The notes under the pieces were generated by a model. That model did no database searches and was not told the DNA's origin. It was given only the letters and a program-made list of their open reading frames with translations. This document shows, in pieces, positions 1 to 8,496 of a DNA stretch of 57,011 nucleotides. Source of the DNA: Gammaproteobacteria bacterium (GTDB taxonomy: Bacteria; Pseudomonadota; Gammaproteobacteria; Pseudomonadales; Azotimanducaceae); assembly GCA_028824555.1 (NCBI GenBank), contig JAPPDJ010000052.1, positions 1 through 57,011 of the forward strand, written 5' to 3'. A program made the translations under genes and the position numbers. The stretch's first letter is position 1. The number at the start of each line of letters is the position of its first letter.

Positions 1-125
1 TTTCTCGACTCCCCCGCGAGGGGGGAGTGACATGTGGAGGTTTTGTTCTGGGTCTGGGGGAGGCGCGCATCTGTGTGGCCAAATGGCGTTACGATGCCTC
101 GCGCCTTGAGGGAGAGAGGGTGTCC

Positions 126-2309
126 ATGCACGAGTTGCGGGCTCGACCGTTGCCTTGCGTTGCCACATTCGCTGCGTTGCTTGTGTTGGCAGCCTGCAGC
201 GACTCACCCGACGAGACAGCGCCGCCACCCGAACTCGAGATCACGGCGACGCCGATGGGATGGGTGGACGAGGCGCGCATCCTCGCGGCGGCAGAGGCCG
301 AGCCCGGAAGCTGGCTTGCGCATGGGCTCGACTACAACGAGCGGCGGTTTTCGCACCTCACGGACATCAACCGCGACACCATCGGCGAATTGGGGCTCGC
401 GTGGTATCGCGACCTCGGCAATCGTCACCGCATGCAGTCGACGCCGCTCGTGATCGACGGCGTGATGTACTTCACCGATCCGTGGAGCGTCGCCTACGCC
501 CTCGACGCCGCCACCGGCGAGCAAATCTGGCGCTTTGATCCGGCAACGGACAAGCGCTCCATGCGCTATTCCTGCTGTGGCGGCGCGATGAATCGAGGCA
601 TGGCGGCCTATCGCGGTCGGCTCTATTTCGCCACATTCGATGCCCGCCTGGTGGCCGTGGACCTCGCCACCGGCGAGAAGGCGTGGGACGTGGACACCAC
701 CGACGGCATCGACCTCAGTCACATTCCCCCCACCCACAGCAACCCCTACACCATCACCGGCGCGCCGAGAGCCGCCGCCGGCAAGGTGTTCATCGGCCAG
801 AGCAGTTCGGAGTTTGGCCTGCGCGGCTATCTCTCTGCCTACGACGCCGACACCGGCGAACTGGCATGGCGCTTCTTCGTGGTGCCGGGCGATCCCGCAA
901 AGCCCTTCGAGCACCCGGAACTCGAAGCGGCGGCCGCGACCTGGACCGGCGAATGGTGGCGGTTCGGCGGCGGCGGCACGGTCTGGAACGCCATCGTCTA
1001 TGACGCCGAGTTCGATCAGCTCCTGTTCGGCACCGGCAACGGCGCACCGTGGCCGCGCAAGATTCGCTCGCCCGAGGGAGGCGACAACCTCTTCCTCGGC
1101 GGCATCATGTCGGTGGACCCCAACACCGGGCGCATGAAGTGGTTCTATCAGGCAACCCCGGCCGACAACTGGGACTTCAATGCCGCCCAGGACATTGCCC
1201 TGCTCGACATGGACGTCGGCGGCGTCACCCGGCCCGTGCTGCTGCAGGCGCCCAAGAACGGCTTCTTCTATGTGCTCGACCGTGAGAACGGCCAGCTCTT
1301 GCGCGCCAACCCCTACGTTCGGCTCAACTGGGCGACCCACGTGGATCTCGAAACCGGCCGCCCGGTGGAGAACCCGGACATGCAATACGACGAGGAGCCC
1401 CAATGGGTGTGGCCGAGCAACGCCGGCGGCCATAGCTGGCAGCCGATGTCGGTGGACGCCGAGCGAGGCATCGCCTATTTCGCGGTGCAGGACATGGCGG
1501 CGTTCTATTCCCTGCCGAAGGAGTTCGTGGAAACCGGGGAGTGGGAGCTGAGCCCCACCCGCATGAGCTTGGGCGTGGATTTCGGACCGCCGGAAGGTGG
1601 CCCCGCAGCGCCGGAAACGCATGGCTATCTCAAGGCGTTCGATCCGCTCACCGGCGAGGAGGTATGGAGCGTCGAGCGCGCCACGCCCTACAACGGCGGC
1701 GTGCTCGCGACCGCCGGAGGAGTGGTGTTCCAAGGCGACGGCGCCGGCCAGTTCGCCGCCTTCGACACCGAAGACGGCGAGCTCCTGTGGGAGTTCGACA
1801 CCTATGGCAACGCGGACTCGGCGCCGATCACCTATCGAGTCGGCGGCGTGCAGTATGTCGCCACTCTTGCCGCCGGGGGCGTCCGCAATCGCTACAACGA
1901 TGGCCGCCTGCTGGTGTTCCGGCTCGGCGGCGACGCAGTGATTCCCGAAGCTACCGCGCCGGATGTGGAGATTCCCGAACCCCCGCCGCTGACGGCCAGC
2001 GCGGACGAGGTGGAAGAGGGCCGCCGCATCTACAACCGCGTCTGTTTCTGGTGCCACGGCTTGGGCGCGGTGGGCACGGTGAACGCGGACCTGCGCCTGA
2101 TGACGGAAGAAACCCACAAGCGCTTCCAAGCCATCGTCCGCGGCGGCCTCTACCGCGACCGCGGCATGGAGGCATTCGCCGATGCGGTGACCGAGGCCGA
2201 GGCGGAACTGGTGCGACAATACATCATCGACCGCACCATCGCAGCAAGGGCGGAAGCCTCGGGCAGCGACAGCGGAGCGCCTTCGGCATCCACCGGGGAG
2301 GACTCTTGA
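126..2309 (+). CDS. PQQ-dependent alcohol dehydrogenase with C-terminal cytochrome c domain (quinohaemoprotein, lipoprotein)
   Basis: This 727-aa protein should oxidise an alcohol or aldehyde in the periplasm, passing electrons from PQQ to a fused haem c. I chose ATG 126 because it gives a lipoprotein signal peptide with lipobox LAAC; an in-frame start at 27 only adds a non-signal extension. Residues about 40-600 form an eight-bladed quinoprotein propeller opening with the usual 'GLAWYRDLG' type first blade. Vicinal cysteines C150-C151 (YSCCGG) match the disulphide ring next to PQQ in this family. A CFWCH haem motif sits at residues 640-644, in the C-terminal cytochrome domain. Length and domain order match type II quinohaemoprotein alcohol dehydrogenases. 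The stop overlaps the TTG start of the next quinoprotein, so the two are probably co-transcribed. The family is clear, but the substrate cannot be read from the sequence. Confidence 0.9.
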   Translation: MHELRARPLPCVATFAALLVLAACSDSPDETAPPPELEITATPMGWVDEARILAAAEAEPGSWLAHGLDYNERRFSHLTDINRDTIGELGLAWYRDLGNRHRMQSTPLVIDGVMYFTDPWSVAYALDAATGEQIWRFDPATDKRSMRYSCCGGAMNRGMAAYRGRLYFATFDARLVAVDLATGEKAWDVDTTDGIDLSHIPPTHSNPYTITGAPRAAAGKVFIGQSSSEFGLRGYLSAYDADTGELAWRFFVVPGDPAKPFEHPELEAAAATWTGEWWRFGGGGTVWNAIVYDAEFDQLLFGTGNGAPWPRKIRSPEGGDNLFLGGIMSVDPNTGRMKWFYQATPADNWDFNAAQDIALLDMDVGGVTRPVLLQAPKNGFFYVLDRENGQLLRANPYVRLNWATHVDLETGRPVENPDMQYDEEPQWVWPSNAGGHSWQPMSVDAERGIAYFAVQDMAAFYSLPKEFVETGEWELSPTRMSLGVDFGPPEGGPAAPETHGYLKAFDPLTGEEVWSVERATPYNGGVLATAGGVVFQGDGAGQFAAFDTEDGELLWEFDTYGNADSAPITYRVGGVQYVATLAAGGVRNRYNDGRLLVFRLGGDAVIPEATAPDVEIPEPPPLTASADEVEEGRRIYNRVCFWCHGLGAVGTVNADLRLMTEETHKRFQAIVRGGLYRDRGMEAFADAVTEAEAELVRQYIIDRTIAARAEASGSDSGAPSASTGEDS

Positions 2310-4657
2310 GTTCGAAAGACGCGCCTGTCCGCGCCACGGGTCGCCCCTCAACGCGCGGAGGAGGGTCTTGGGGGGGAGGGCATCTTGCCCTCCCACGCGC
2401 CGCAAGGCGCGCTGAGCACGTACTCGTCCTCCTAACCTCCGCGCCTATCGAGGGGACACGCTCGCGCAACAGCCATGTTTGGGTAGGCGCTTGCCTCGTT
2501 GCGGTTTGCGTTTCGCTTGCCGGCGCCGTTGGTGCGAGCCCCGAACTGCTCGTGCCAGCGCTCGAGTACGGCGCCAAGGATTGCGGCTTCTGCCATCAGT
2601 CGCCGGCCGGCGGCGAGGCCCACAATGAACGTGGCGAGTGGCTGGTTCGGGAGCGCGAGCGGCGCGGCGCGGCGAAGGTTGATGTGACTTGGCTGGCGGC
2701 GCGGGACGAGAAGGTTAGGCAAGCGCAGGAATTGCCGGCCGACACGACGTCGGTAGCGGCGCTTACCCCGATCAAGCCCCAGCCAACCGACCTTTCGCGG
2801 CCGGTGGACTACACGACGATGCACGGCGACTGGCCTGCCTACGGTGGCAACCTGCGCGCCCAGAAACACTCGCCTCTCGATCAGATCTCCGCCGCCAACG
2901 CCGGCGAGCTTGCCGTCGCCTGGGTGTGGGAAGCCTTCGACAATCGTCGCTATGTGGATGGCACCGACCGCAACACGGTGCCAGACGGCTTCAAGGCGAC
3001 GCCGCTCATGGTGGGCGGGCGCGTCTTCATCCGCACTGCGTTTTCGGCAGTCGCCGCACTCGATCCGCTGACCGGCGAGACGCTTTGGACCTACGATCCC
3101 GGCACCGGCGACGGCCCAAGGCCTCCCGTGTTCGGCTTCTCCACCCGCGGCCTCGCCTATCACCAGGACAAGGACGGCGGCCGCGTGCTCCTCGTCACCA
3201 GCGACGGCTGGCTCATCGCACTCGCGCCGGACACCGGCAAGCCCATCGCCGACTTTGGCGAGGAGGGCCGCGTCGATCTCACGAAGGGCCTGCGCCGCCT
3301 CCTGGCCCGCGACGCCAACACGTGGAACTATGCCCCGGCGCTCTGCGGCGACATCGTGATCCTCGGCAACCAGACCTCCGACACATCGCACTACCAGGAG
3401 TACTGGAGCACAAACGTCCCCTTGGGCGACGTGCGCGGCTTCGACGTCAAGACCGGTGAGCAGGCGTGGGTTTTCAAGACCATCCCGCAGGAAGGCGAGT
3501 TCGGCAACGACACCTGGGGCGAGGAGTCCTGGCGCTGGATGGGCAACACCAATGTCTGGACGATGATGAGCTGCGACCCGGAGCTCGGCATCGCCTACCT
3601 GCCGGTCAGCGCCCCGTCGAGCCACTTCTACGGCGCCATGCGGCCGGGCGACAACCTCTTCGGCACTTCCGTGGTCGCCGTGGACGCCGGCACCGGCGAG
3701 CGCAAGTGGCATTTCCAGACCGTGCATCACGACATCTGGGACTACGACCTGCCAGCCGCGCCGGTGGTGGCGGACATCGTCGTGGAAGGCAAGCCGGTGA
3801 AGGCACTGGCGCAGGTGAGCAAGGTGGGCTATCTCTACGTCTTCGACCGCGTGACCGGCGAGCCCCTGTGGCCCATCGAGGAACGCGCTGTGCCGCCGAG
3901 CGACCTTGAAGGCGAACAGGCGTCAAAGACGCAGCCCTTCCCCACGTGGCCGCCGCCGTTCGAGATGCAGGGCCTCACCGACGACGACATCAACGACCTC
4001 ACCCCACAAATCGAAAAGCTCGTCCGCGAGCGACTCAAGGGCATCCGCACCGGCGGCCTGTTCGTGCCGCCTTCCACCGATGGCACCATCGCGGTTCCGG
4101 GCTGGGGCGGCGGCGCCAACTGGGGCGGCGCCGCGTTCGACCCCGACACCCGAATGCTCTACGTCGCCTCGCGCCGGGCACCGCTCCTAATGACCGCCCA
4201 AGAAATGCCACGCCTCAAGCGCAACGGCATCGCCTTCGGCATCCGGCCGAGGTTCGTCAACGTGGAGCGCCTGCCGGTGGTGAAGCCGCCCTGGTCAAGC
4301 ATCACCGCCTATCACCTCGACACCGGCGAGATCGCCTGGCAAGTGGCCAACGGCCGCGGCCCCAAAGGTCACCCCCTCCTCGAGGGCCTCGACCTGCCCG
4401 ACCTTGGCGAGACGAGCAACGCACCGGGCCTCTTGGTGACCAAGCACCTGCTCTTCCACGGCCACCGCACCAATCAAGGCACGACCCTGCGGGCCCTCGA
4501 CAAGGCCACCGGCGCACTGATCGCCGAACACCCCGTGCAAGGCGGCCACCTCTCCGCCCCACCCATGACCTACCTATCCGGCGGCCGACAGTTCATCGTC
4601 CTCGCCACCGGCGCCGGACTCGAACCCGCGAGACTCACCGCATTCCGCCTGCCTTGA
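2306..4657 (+). CDS. PQQ-dependent dehydrogenase with N-terminal haem c motif
   Basis: A second quinoprotein, about 783 aa if it starts at TTG 2306, the only in-frame start I find ahead of the signal segment. It overlaps the upstream stop and has GGGGAGG just before it. A hydrophobic signal-like segment ('GACLVAVCVSLAGAVGA') lies about 55 residues in, which is unusually late. A CGFCH haem-binding motif follows about 35 residues after it, then a PQQ propeller opening with 'DWPAYGGNLRAQKHSPLDQI', typical of membrane-type glucose/sorbosone-like quinoproteins. The long positively charged n-region encodes a half-copy of the dispersed palindromic repeat (2373-2412). Either the repeat entered the start of the gene or the true start is non-canonical. 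It probably acts with the upstream enzyme in periplasmic oxidation; its substrate is unknown. Confidence 0.85.
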   Translation: MSSKDAPVRATGRPSTRGGGSWGGGHLALPRAARRAEHVLVLLTSAPIEGTRSRNSHVWVGACLVAVCVSLAGAVGASPELLVPALEYGAKDCGFCHQSPAGGEAHNERGEWLVRERERRGAAKVDVTWLAARDEKVRQAQELPADTTSVAALTPIKPQPTDLSRPVDYTTMHGDWPAYGGNLRAQKHSPLDQISAANAGELAVAWVWEAFDNRRYVDGTDRNTVPDGFKATPLMVGGRVFIRTAFSAVAALDPLTGETLWTYDPGTGDGPRPPVFGFSTRGLAYHQDKDGGRVLLVTSDGWLIALAPDTGKPIADFGEEGRVDLTKGLRRLLARDANTWNYAPALCGDIVILGNQTSDTSHYQEYWSTNVPLGDVRGFDVKTGEQAWVFKTIPQEGEFGNDTWGEESWRWMGNTNVWTMMSCDPELGIAYLPVSAPSSHFYGAMRPGDNLFGTSVVAVDAGTGERKWHFQTVHHDIWDYDLPAAPVVADIVVEGKPVKALAQVSKVGYLYVFDRVTGEPLWPIEERAVPPSDLEGEQASKTQPFPTWPPPFEMQGLTDDDINDLTPQIEKLVRERLKGIRTGGLFVPPSTDGTIAVPGWGGGANWGGAAFDPDTRMLYVASRRAPLLMTAQEMPRLKRNGIAFGIRPRFVNVERLPVVKPPWSSITAYHLDTGEIAWQVANGRGPKGHPLLEGLDLPDLGETSNAPGLLVTKHLLFHGHRTNQGTTLRALDKATGALIAEHPVQGGHLSAPPMTYLSGGRQFIVLATGAGLEPARLTAFRLP
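2373..2412. repeat. Dispersed palindromic repeat, half copy (inside the 5' end of the second quinoprotein frame)
   Basis: GGAGGGCATCTTGCCCTCC, itself a palindrome, is followed by the hairpin GCGCCGCAAGGCGC. This is one arm and inner hairpin of the repeat family seen complete at 4767-4893. Confidence 0.7.
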
Positions 4658-4766
4658 CTGCGCCAGCCAAGAAGGGCGCCCTGAGCTTTGCCCCTAGTAG
4701 GTCGTGCCCGGTCGGGCAGAGGGTCCCACAGCCGGTGGTGTCTCACTTTGACCTGCACCGCGCCTG

Positions 4767-4893
4767 GCGCCTCTGGACGGAGGGCGTCCCGCCCTCCAGC
4801 GCGCCGCAAGGCGCGCAGAACACTCGCTGCACCGCCAAGATACGCGCCCTTGCGGGCGCGATGGAGGGCGGGACGCCCTCCGTCCAGAGGCGC
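4767..4893. repeat. Dispersed palindromic repeat, complete copy in a 457-bp intergenic gap
   Basis: Two 32-bp arms (4767-4798 and 4862-4893) are perfect inverted repeats, each containing the smaller palindrome GAGGGCGTCCCGCCCTC. Between them lie two further hairpins, GCGCGCCGCAAGGCGCGC and GCGCCCTTGCGGGCGC. The whole unit could fold into a long cruciform. It occupies the middle of the gap 4658-5114; apart from the nuoE ribosome-binding site I see nothing else there. Confidence 0.85.
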
Positions 4894-5114
4894 AGGCACC
4901 CAGTCGGAACACGATCGCCGGTCTCCAGCGCCATCCGCTACAGCCGGAAAGGTCAGGGCGAGACACCACCCACAGCCCCCAATCACTTGCTTGGGGGTAG
5001 GGGCGCGGGTATCGTGCGCGGCTTGCGCGACGGAGGCGCATAAGCAGTGTTTGGGAACCGTAAACCGAGGCCGCGAAGGGTTGTGATCGAGGTCAGTTTG
5101 TCAGGAGACGGGCG

Positions 5115-5621
5115 GTGACTCAGGCGGCGCGGCAGCCGGTCGAGTCCTTCGTGCAGGTGCTCTCGGACGAGGAAATCGACGAGATCGAGCACGAGTGCGC
5201 GCATCTGCCGGACCGCCAGTCGGCGGCCATCGACGCCATGATGATCGTGCAGAAGCGGCGCGGGTGGATTTCGGACGAGAGTCTCGCCGCCATCGCCCGG
5301 CTGCTCGGCATGTCGGTGGAGGCGCTCGACAGCGTCGCCACCTTCTACAACCTGATCTTCCGCCAGCCGGTGGGGCGGCATGTGGTGATGGTGTGCGACA
5401 GCGTGTCGTGCTACGTCATGGGCGCGGATGGCCTCCGCACGCGCATCGAGGAGCACCTCGGCATCCGCACCGGCGAGACCACCGAAGACGACCGCTTCAC
5501 CTTGCTGCCCATCGTCTGCCTCGGCGCCTGCGACCGGGCGCCGACCCTGATGATCGACGAGGAGCTCATCGGCCCTGTCGATGCCGACAACCTCGAAGCC
5601 GTGTTCTCGCGCTTCGAGTAG
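5115..5621 (+). CDS. nuoE: NADH-quinone oxidoreductase subunit E (24-kDa, 2Fe-2S)
   Basis: The 168-aa thioredoxin-fold [2Fe-2S] protein matches NuoE in length and motifs. The N-terminal helical part carries 'AAIDAMMIVQKRRGWIS'. The cluster ligands are the cysteine pairs in 'CDSVSCYVMG' and 'CLGACDRAP'. GTG 5115 is preceded by AGGAG at good spacing. nuoF follows 59 bp downstream. In the classical nuo operon nuoG would come next, but none is present here; the next gene is a hydrolase. The pair could therefore serve complex I in trans or act as a diaphorase module for another dehydrogenase. The family is certain; the partner is not. Confidence 0.93.
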   Translation: MTQAARQPVESFVQVLSDEEIDEIEHECAHLPDRQSAAIDAMMIVQKRRGWISDESLAAIARLLGMSVEALDSVATFYNLIFRQPVGRHVVMVCDSVSCYVMGADGLRTRIEEHLGIRTGETTEDDRFTLLPIVCLGACDRAPTLMIDEELIGPVDADNLEAVFSRFE

Positions 5622-5680
5622 CGCTTGCCCGTCGCTCCCCGCAACTCGGCCAAACACCAAGCCACGAGGAACGCTAGAGA

Positions 5681-6967
5681 ATGGATTACGTTCGCCCCCT
5701 GATCGGCATCATCGACGCGGTGGGCGGCCGGGTCGGCCTCGACGACTACGAGTCCCACGGCGGCTACGACGCCGCCCGACGCGCCGTCACCGAGATGGCG
5801 CCAAGCGACGTGATTGATCTCGTCAAGGACGCGAACCTGCGCGGGCGTGGCGGCGCTGGCTTCCCCACCGGCATGAAATGGAGCTTCGTCCCGCAAGGCC
5901 CGGAGGTGGGCCTCAAATACCTCGTCTGCAACGCCGACGAGATGGAACCCGGCACCTTCAAGGATCGCTACCTCATCACCTACAACCCTCACGTGCTCGT
6001 GGAGGGCATGATCATCGGCGCCCACGCCATCGGCGCGGAACAAGGCTATGTCTTCCTGCGCGGCGAATACCACGAGCCGGGCGCCGAACTCGAACGCGCC
6101 ATCGCCGATGCCTACGCCAAGGGCCTTCTCGGCCAGGGCATCTTCGGCACCGAAACGAACTTTGACTTGCGCATCCACCGCTCCGGCGGCCGCTACATCT
6201 GCGGCGAGGAAACCGCGCTCCTGAACGCCCTCGAAGGCAAGCGGGCGCAACCGCGCCAAAAGCCGCCGTTCCCGCCGGCGAGCGGCGCCTGGGGCCGCCC
6301 CACCATCGTCAACAACGTCGAGACGTTCTGCAACGTGCCCGGCATCGTTCGCAACGGCGCGGAGTGGTATCACGATCTCGGCGCAACCGACGACGCCGGC
6401 ACCAAGCTCTACGGCGTCTCCGGCCGGGTCAACAAGCCTGGACTCTGGGAACTGCCCATCGGCACCACCGTACGGGAGATCATCGACGAGCACGCTGGCG
6501 GGATGCAGGACGGCTACAAGCTGCGCGGCTTCTTGCCGGGCGGTGCCTCCACGGATTTCCTCGTGGAGGAACACCTGGACCTCGCCATGGACTACGGCAC
6601 CATCCAAGCCGCCGGCAGCCGCATGGGCACCGGCACCATGATCATCATGGACGATTCCATCTGCCCGGTGGACATGTGCCGCAACCTCGAGCACTTCTTC
6701 GCCCAGGAGTCATGCGGCTTCTGCACGCCCTGCCGCGAGGGGCTGCCGTGGGTGGAGTCGCTTCTCATCGACATTCTCGAAGGCCGCGGCGAGGAGGGCG
6801 ACCTCGACATCCTCGCCCGCAACGCCCAATTCATCGGCGGCCCCACCAACACCTTCTGCCTGCACGCCCCCGGCGCCATGGAGCCTTTGCAAAGCGCCCT
6901 CAAGTACTTCCGCGAGGACTTCGAACACTACATCCAGCACGGCACCCGCGCCCCCGCCCCCGGCTGA
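5681..6967 (+). CDS. nuoF: NADH-quinone oxidoreductase subunit F (51-kDa, FMN and NADH binding)
   Basis: The 428-aa protein has the standard NuoF order. The glycine-rich NADH/FMN site 'GRGGAGFPTGMKW' lies near residues 47-60, the FMN-site 'CNADEMEPGTFKDR' follows, then a SLBB-like region. The [4Fe-4S] ligands are in 'CGFCTPCREG', with the fourth cysteine in 'TFCLHAPGA'. It accepts hydride from NADH and passes electrons to the NuoE cluster. ATG 5681 follows a GAGGAACG stretch. The gene is full length and no NuoG-type gene follows, so it looks like an isolated NADH-input module in this window. Confidence 0.93.
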   Translation: MDYVRPLIGIIDAVGGRVGLDDYESHGGYDAARRAVTEMAPSDVIDLVKDANLRGRGGAGFPTGMKWSFVPQGPEVGLKYLVCNADEMEPGTFKDRYLITYNPHVLVEGMIIGAHAIGAEQGYVFLRGEYHEPGAELERAIADAYAKGLLGQGIFGTETNFDLRIHRSGGRYICGEETALLNALEGKRAQPRQKPPFPPASGAWGRPTIVNNVETFCNVPGIVRNGAEWYHDLGATDDAGTKLYGVSGRVNKPGLWELPIGTTVREIIDEHAGGMQDGYKLRGFLPGGASTDFLVEEHLDLAMDYGTIQAAGSRMGTGTMIIMDDSICPVDMCRNLEHFFAQESCGFCTPCREGLPWVESLLIDILEGRGEEGDLDILARNAQFIGGPTNTFCLHAPGAMEPLQSALKYFREDFEHYIQHGTRAPAPG

Positions 6968-7060
6968 CCATTCATTCCCTACCGTCCCACAACCACTTCG
7001 CCCCGACGCGAGGTGGAACGGGTTACGCTCTTGGGCTGCATGCACACGGAAGGGTCCCCA

Positions 7061-7867
7061 ATGACGCGCGAAGCGGTGACAGTTGCCCGCGGCGGCGGAC
7101 GCGACCTGCAAGCCGACATCTACAGGCCCGAGCAGGCAAACGGCGCTGGCGTCCTGATGATCCACGGCGGCGGCTGGCGCATGGGCTCCAAGGACATGCT
7201 GCCGTCGCAGGCCGGCGCCCTTGTGGGGCACGGCTTCACCTGTGTCGCGGTGGAGTATCGACTGACGCCCGAATCCCCTTGGCCGGCGCAGATTCACGAT
7301 GTGAAGGCGGCCATGCGCTGGTTTCGCGCCAACGCAACTGGGCTCGGCGTCGATCCCGACAAGATCGCGGTGGCCGGCAACTCCGCCGGCGGCCACCTCG
7401 CGCTGATGCTCGCGGGCACGCCCACCGTCGCCGAGTTTGAGGGCGACGGCGGCAACGCCGGCATCGACACCTCGGTGGCCGCCGTAGTGGCCGTGTATCC
7501 GCCGGTAGCGTTCCACACCGGCGAGCGCTTTTCCGGCGCCAACGCCGCCTCAGCACTGCTCGGAGAATCCGCCAGCCGCCACGATGCCCTCAAGGCCAGC
7601 CCCATCGAATATGTGCACAAGGACTTCCCGCCTACGTTCTTCCTGCATGGCAACGCCGACACCGTGGTGCCGGTCTCCGCCAGCATCAACATGTACAACG
7701 CGCTATCGAAGGCAGGCGCGCCGGCCGAGATGCACATCTATTCCGGACAGCCGCACGGCTGGGCACGTTGGCCAGCGTGGGTGCAGCCGACGATGGACGA
7801 GGCGGCGCTTTTTCTCACTCGGCACCTGCTCGACCCGCAGGCCTACGCCGCTCCGGAGCCGCAGTGA
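7061..7867 (+). CDS. Alpha/beta hydrolase (HSL/esterase-type)
   Basis: A 268-aa carboxylesterase-like enzyme of the hormone-sensitive-lipase group. It shows the oxyanion-hole motif HGGGW, the nucleophile elbow GNSAGG (GxSxG), an acid in 'HGNADTVVP' and the catalytic His in 'GQPHGW'. I prefer ATG 7061 (GGAAGGG upstream) over 7013. It has no signal peptide, so it is probably cytosolic. Its stop overlaps the ATG of a broken oxidoreductase remnant, which suggests the hydrolase and an oxidoreductase once formed an operon that was later disrupted. Confidence 0.85.
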   Translation: MTREAVTVARGGGRDLQADIYRPEQANGAGVLMIHGGGWRMGSKDMLPSQAGALVGHGFTCVAVEYRLTPESPWPAQIHDVKAAMRWFRANATGLGVDPDKIAVAGNSAGGHLALMLAGTPTVAEFEGDGGNAGIDTSVAAVVAVYPPVAFHTGERFSGANAASALLGESASRHDALKASPIEYVHKDFPPTFFLHGNADTVVPVSASINMYNALSKAGAPAEMHIYSGQPHGWARWPAWVQPTMDEAALFLTRHLLDPQAYAAPEPQ

Positions 7868-7945
7868 TGGTGGCCGCGCAGCAACGCCTGAAGCTGGCCC
7901 TAGTGGGTTGCGGAGCATAGCCCAGGCGCACTGGCACGGGATTGA
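7867..7945 (+). pseudogene. 5' remnant of a Gfo/Idh/MocA-family oxidoreductase
   Basis: From about 7885 the DNA matches the start of the intact oxidoreductase at 13096 nearly base for base (CGCCTGAAGCTGGCCCTAGT and onward, about 55-60 bp). It would encode the same Rossmann start 'RLKLALVGCG', but one G is missing, so a TAG at 7918-7920 ends the frame. Homology stops near 7945, about 10 bp before the 236-bp repeat element. It is either the stump of a paralogue destroyed by an insertion or a duplication of the 5' end of the intact gene. Confidence 0.75.
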
Positions 7946-7954
7946 AAGAAATGG

Positions 7955-8190
7955 CTCCCGACACACGAACATTCCGTCGCACAGGCCCTGCCGGCGATCT
8001 CTCCCGTGCAATGCCCCCGCAATCCTGCTCGCGTGAGGTCATCAACGAGGATGGCTGGAGAGCCCTGCCGCAGCTTCGGCGGAGGGGGAACCGGCGGCCT
8101 GTGGCGCTGAACGCCACCCCACACCACGGGTTCGCCGCGTGAGACACTGCCGCCTAGGACCGAGGGGCGAAACGCTTGTGTGTCGGGGAG
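7955..8190. mobile_element. MITE-like element, copy A (236 bp, inverted ends)
   Basis: The left end is CTCCCGACACAC..CATTCCGTC; the right end, read on the other strand, is CTCCCCGACACAC..GCGTTTC. A second copy of exactly the same length and orientation lies at 11160-11395, with the same inner landmarks (CAATCCTGCTCGCGTG, CTGCCGCAGCTTCGGCGGAG, CCACACCACGGGTTCGCCGC). It has no convincing coding content. Short, non-coding and with terminal inverted repeats, it fits a miniature inverted-repeat element. No transposase is present in the window. Confidence 0.7.
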
Positions 8191-8496
8191 GAGTGTTCAT
8201 GTGCCCTAACGCGGGTTCGCCCCCGAGCAGCGGCCGCAGAGCGTTGCTTTCAGGGATCGAGTGTGTACCAAGGCACTTCGCATCTAATCGACCCTCGCCG
8301 GCCAAGCCATTGCTCCACGAGCACTCGACGTGTATGTTAGGTTGGAAGCTGGTGAACAAGTGGTCGTAACGCGTGGCATCGCCTAGGTTAGAAGGTCCGA
8401 CCAAGAGTTCCTGGGGACTGCGCCCGTTGAAGCCGCTACCAAGCGGCAGCGCGGGCACCAGCAGGAAACGCGCGCCATGATTAAGACCGCATCATC
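8191..8496. other. Gap upstream of the nuclease-ATPase gene
   Basis: About 306 bp between the repeat element and the next gene. I see no convincing gene, hairpin or repeat. The promoter of the downstream gene presumably lies here, but no clear -35/-10 pair can be assigned. Confidence 0.4.

Noticed and set aside
204-2405. Long open frame (over 700 codons) on the minus strand opposite the first quinoprotein, and similar long frames opposite many other genes
   Set aside because: High GC suppresses stop codons on the antisense strand. The translations are Arg/His/Gly-rich without domains, while the plus-strand frames are clear families.
7921-8200. Short coding frames within the 236-bp elements
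   Set aside because: Frames differ between the two copies and the translations are not conserved, whereas DNA landmarks and inverted ends are; a non-coding element fits better.
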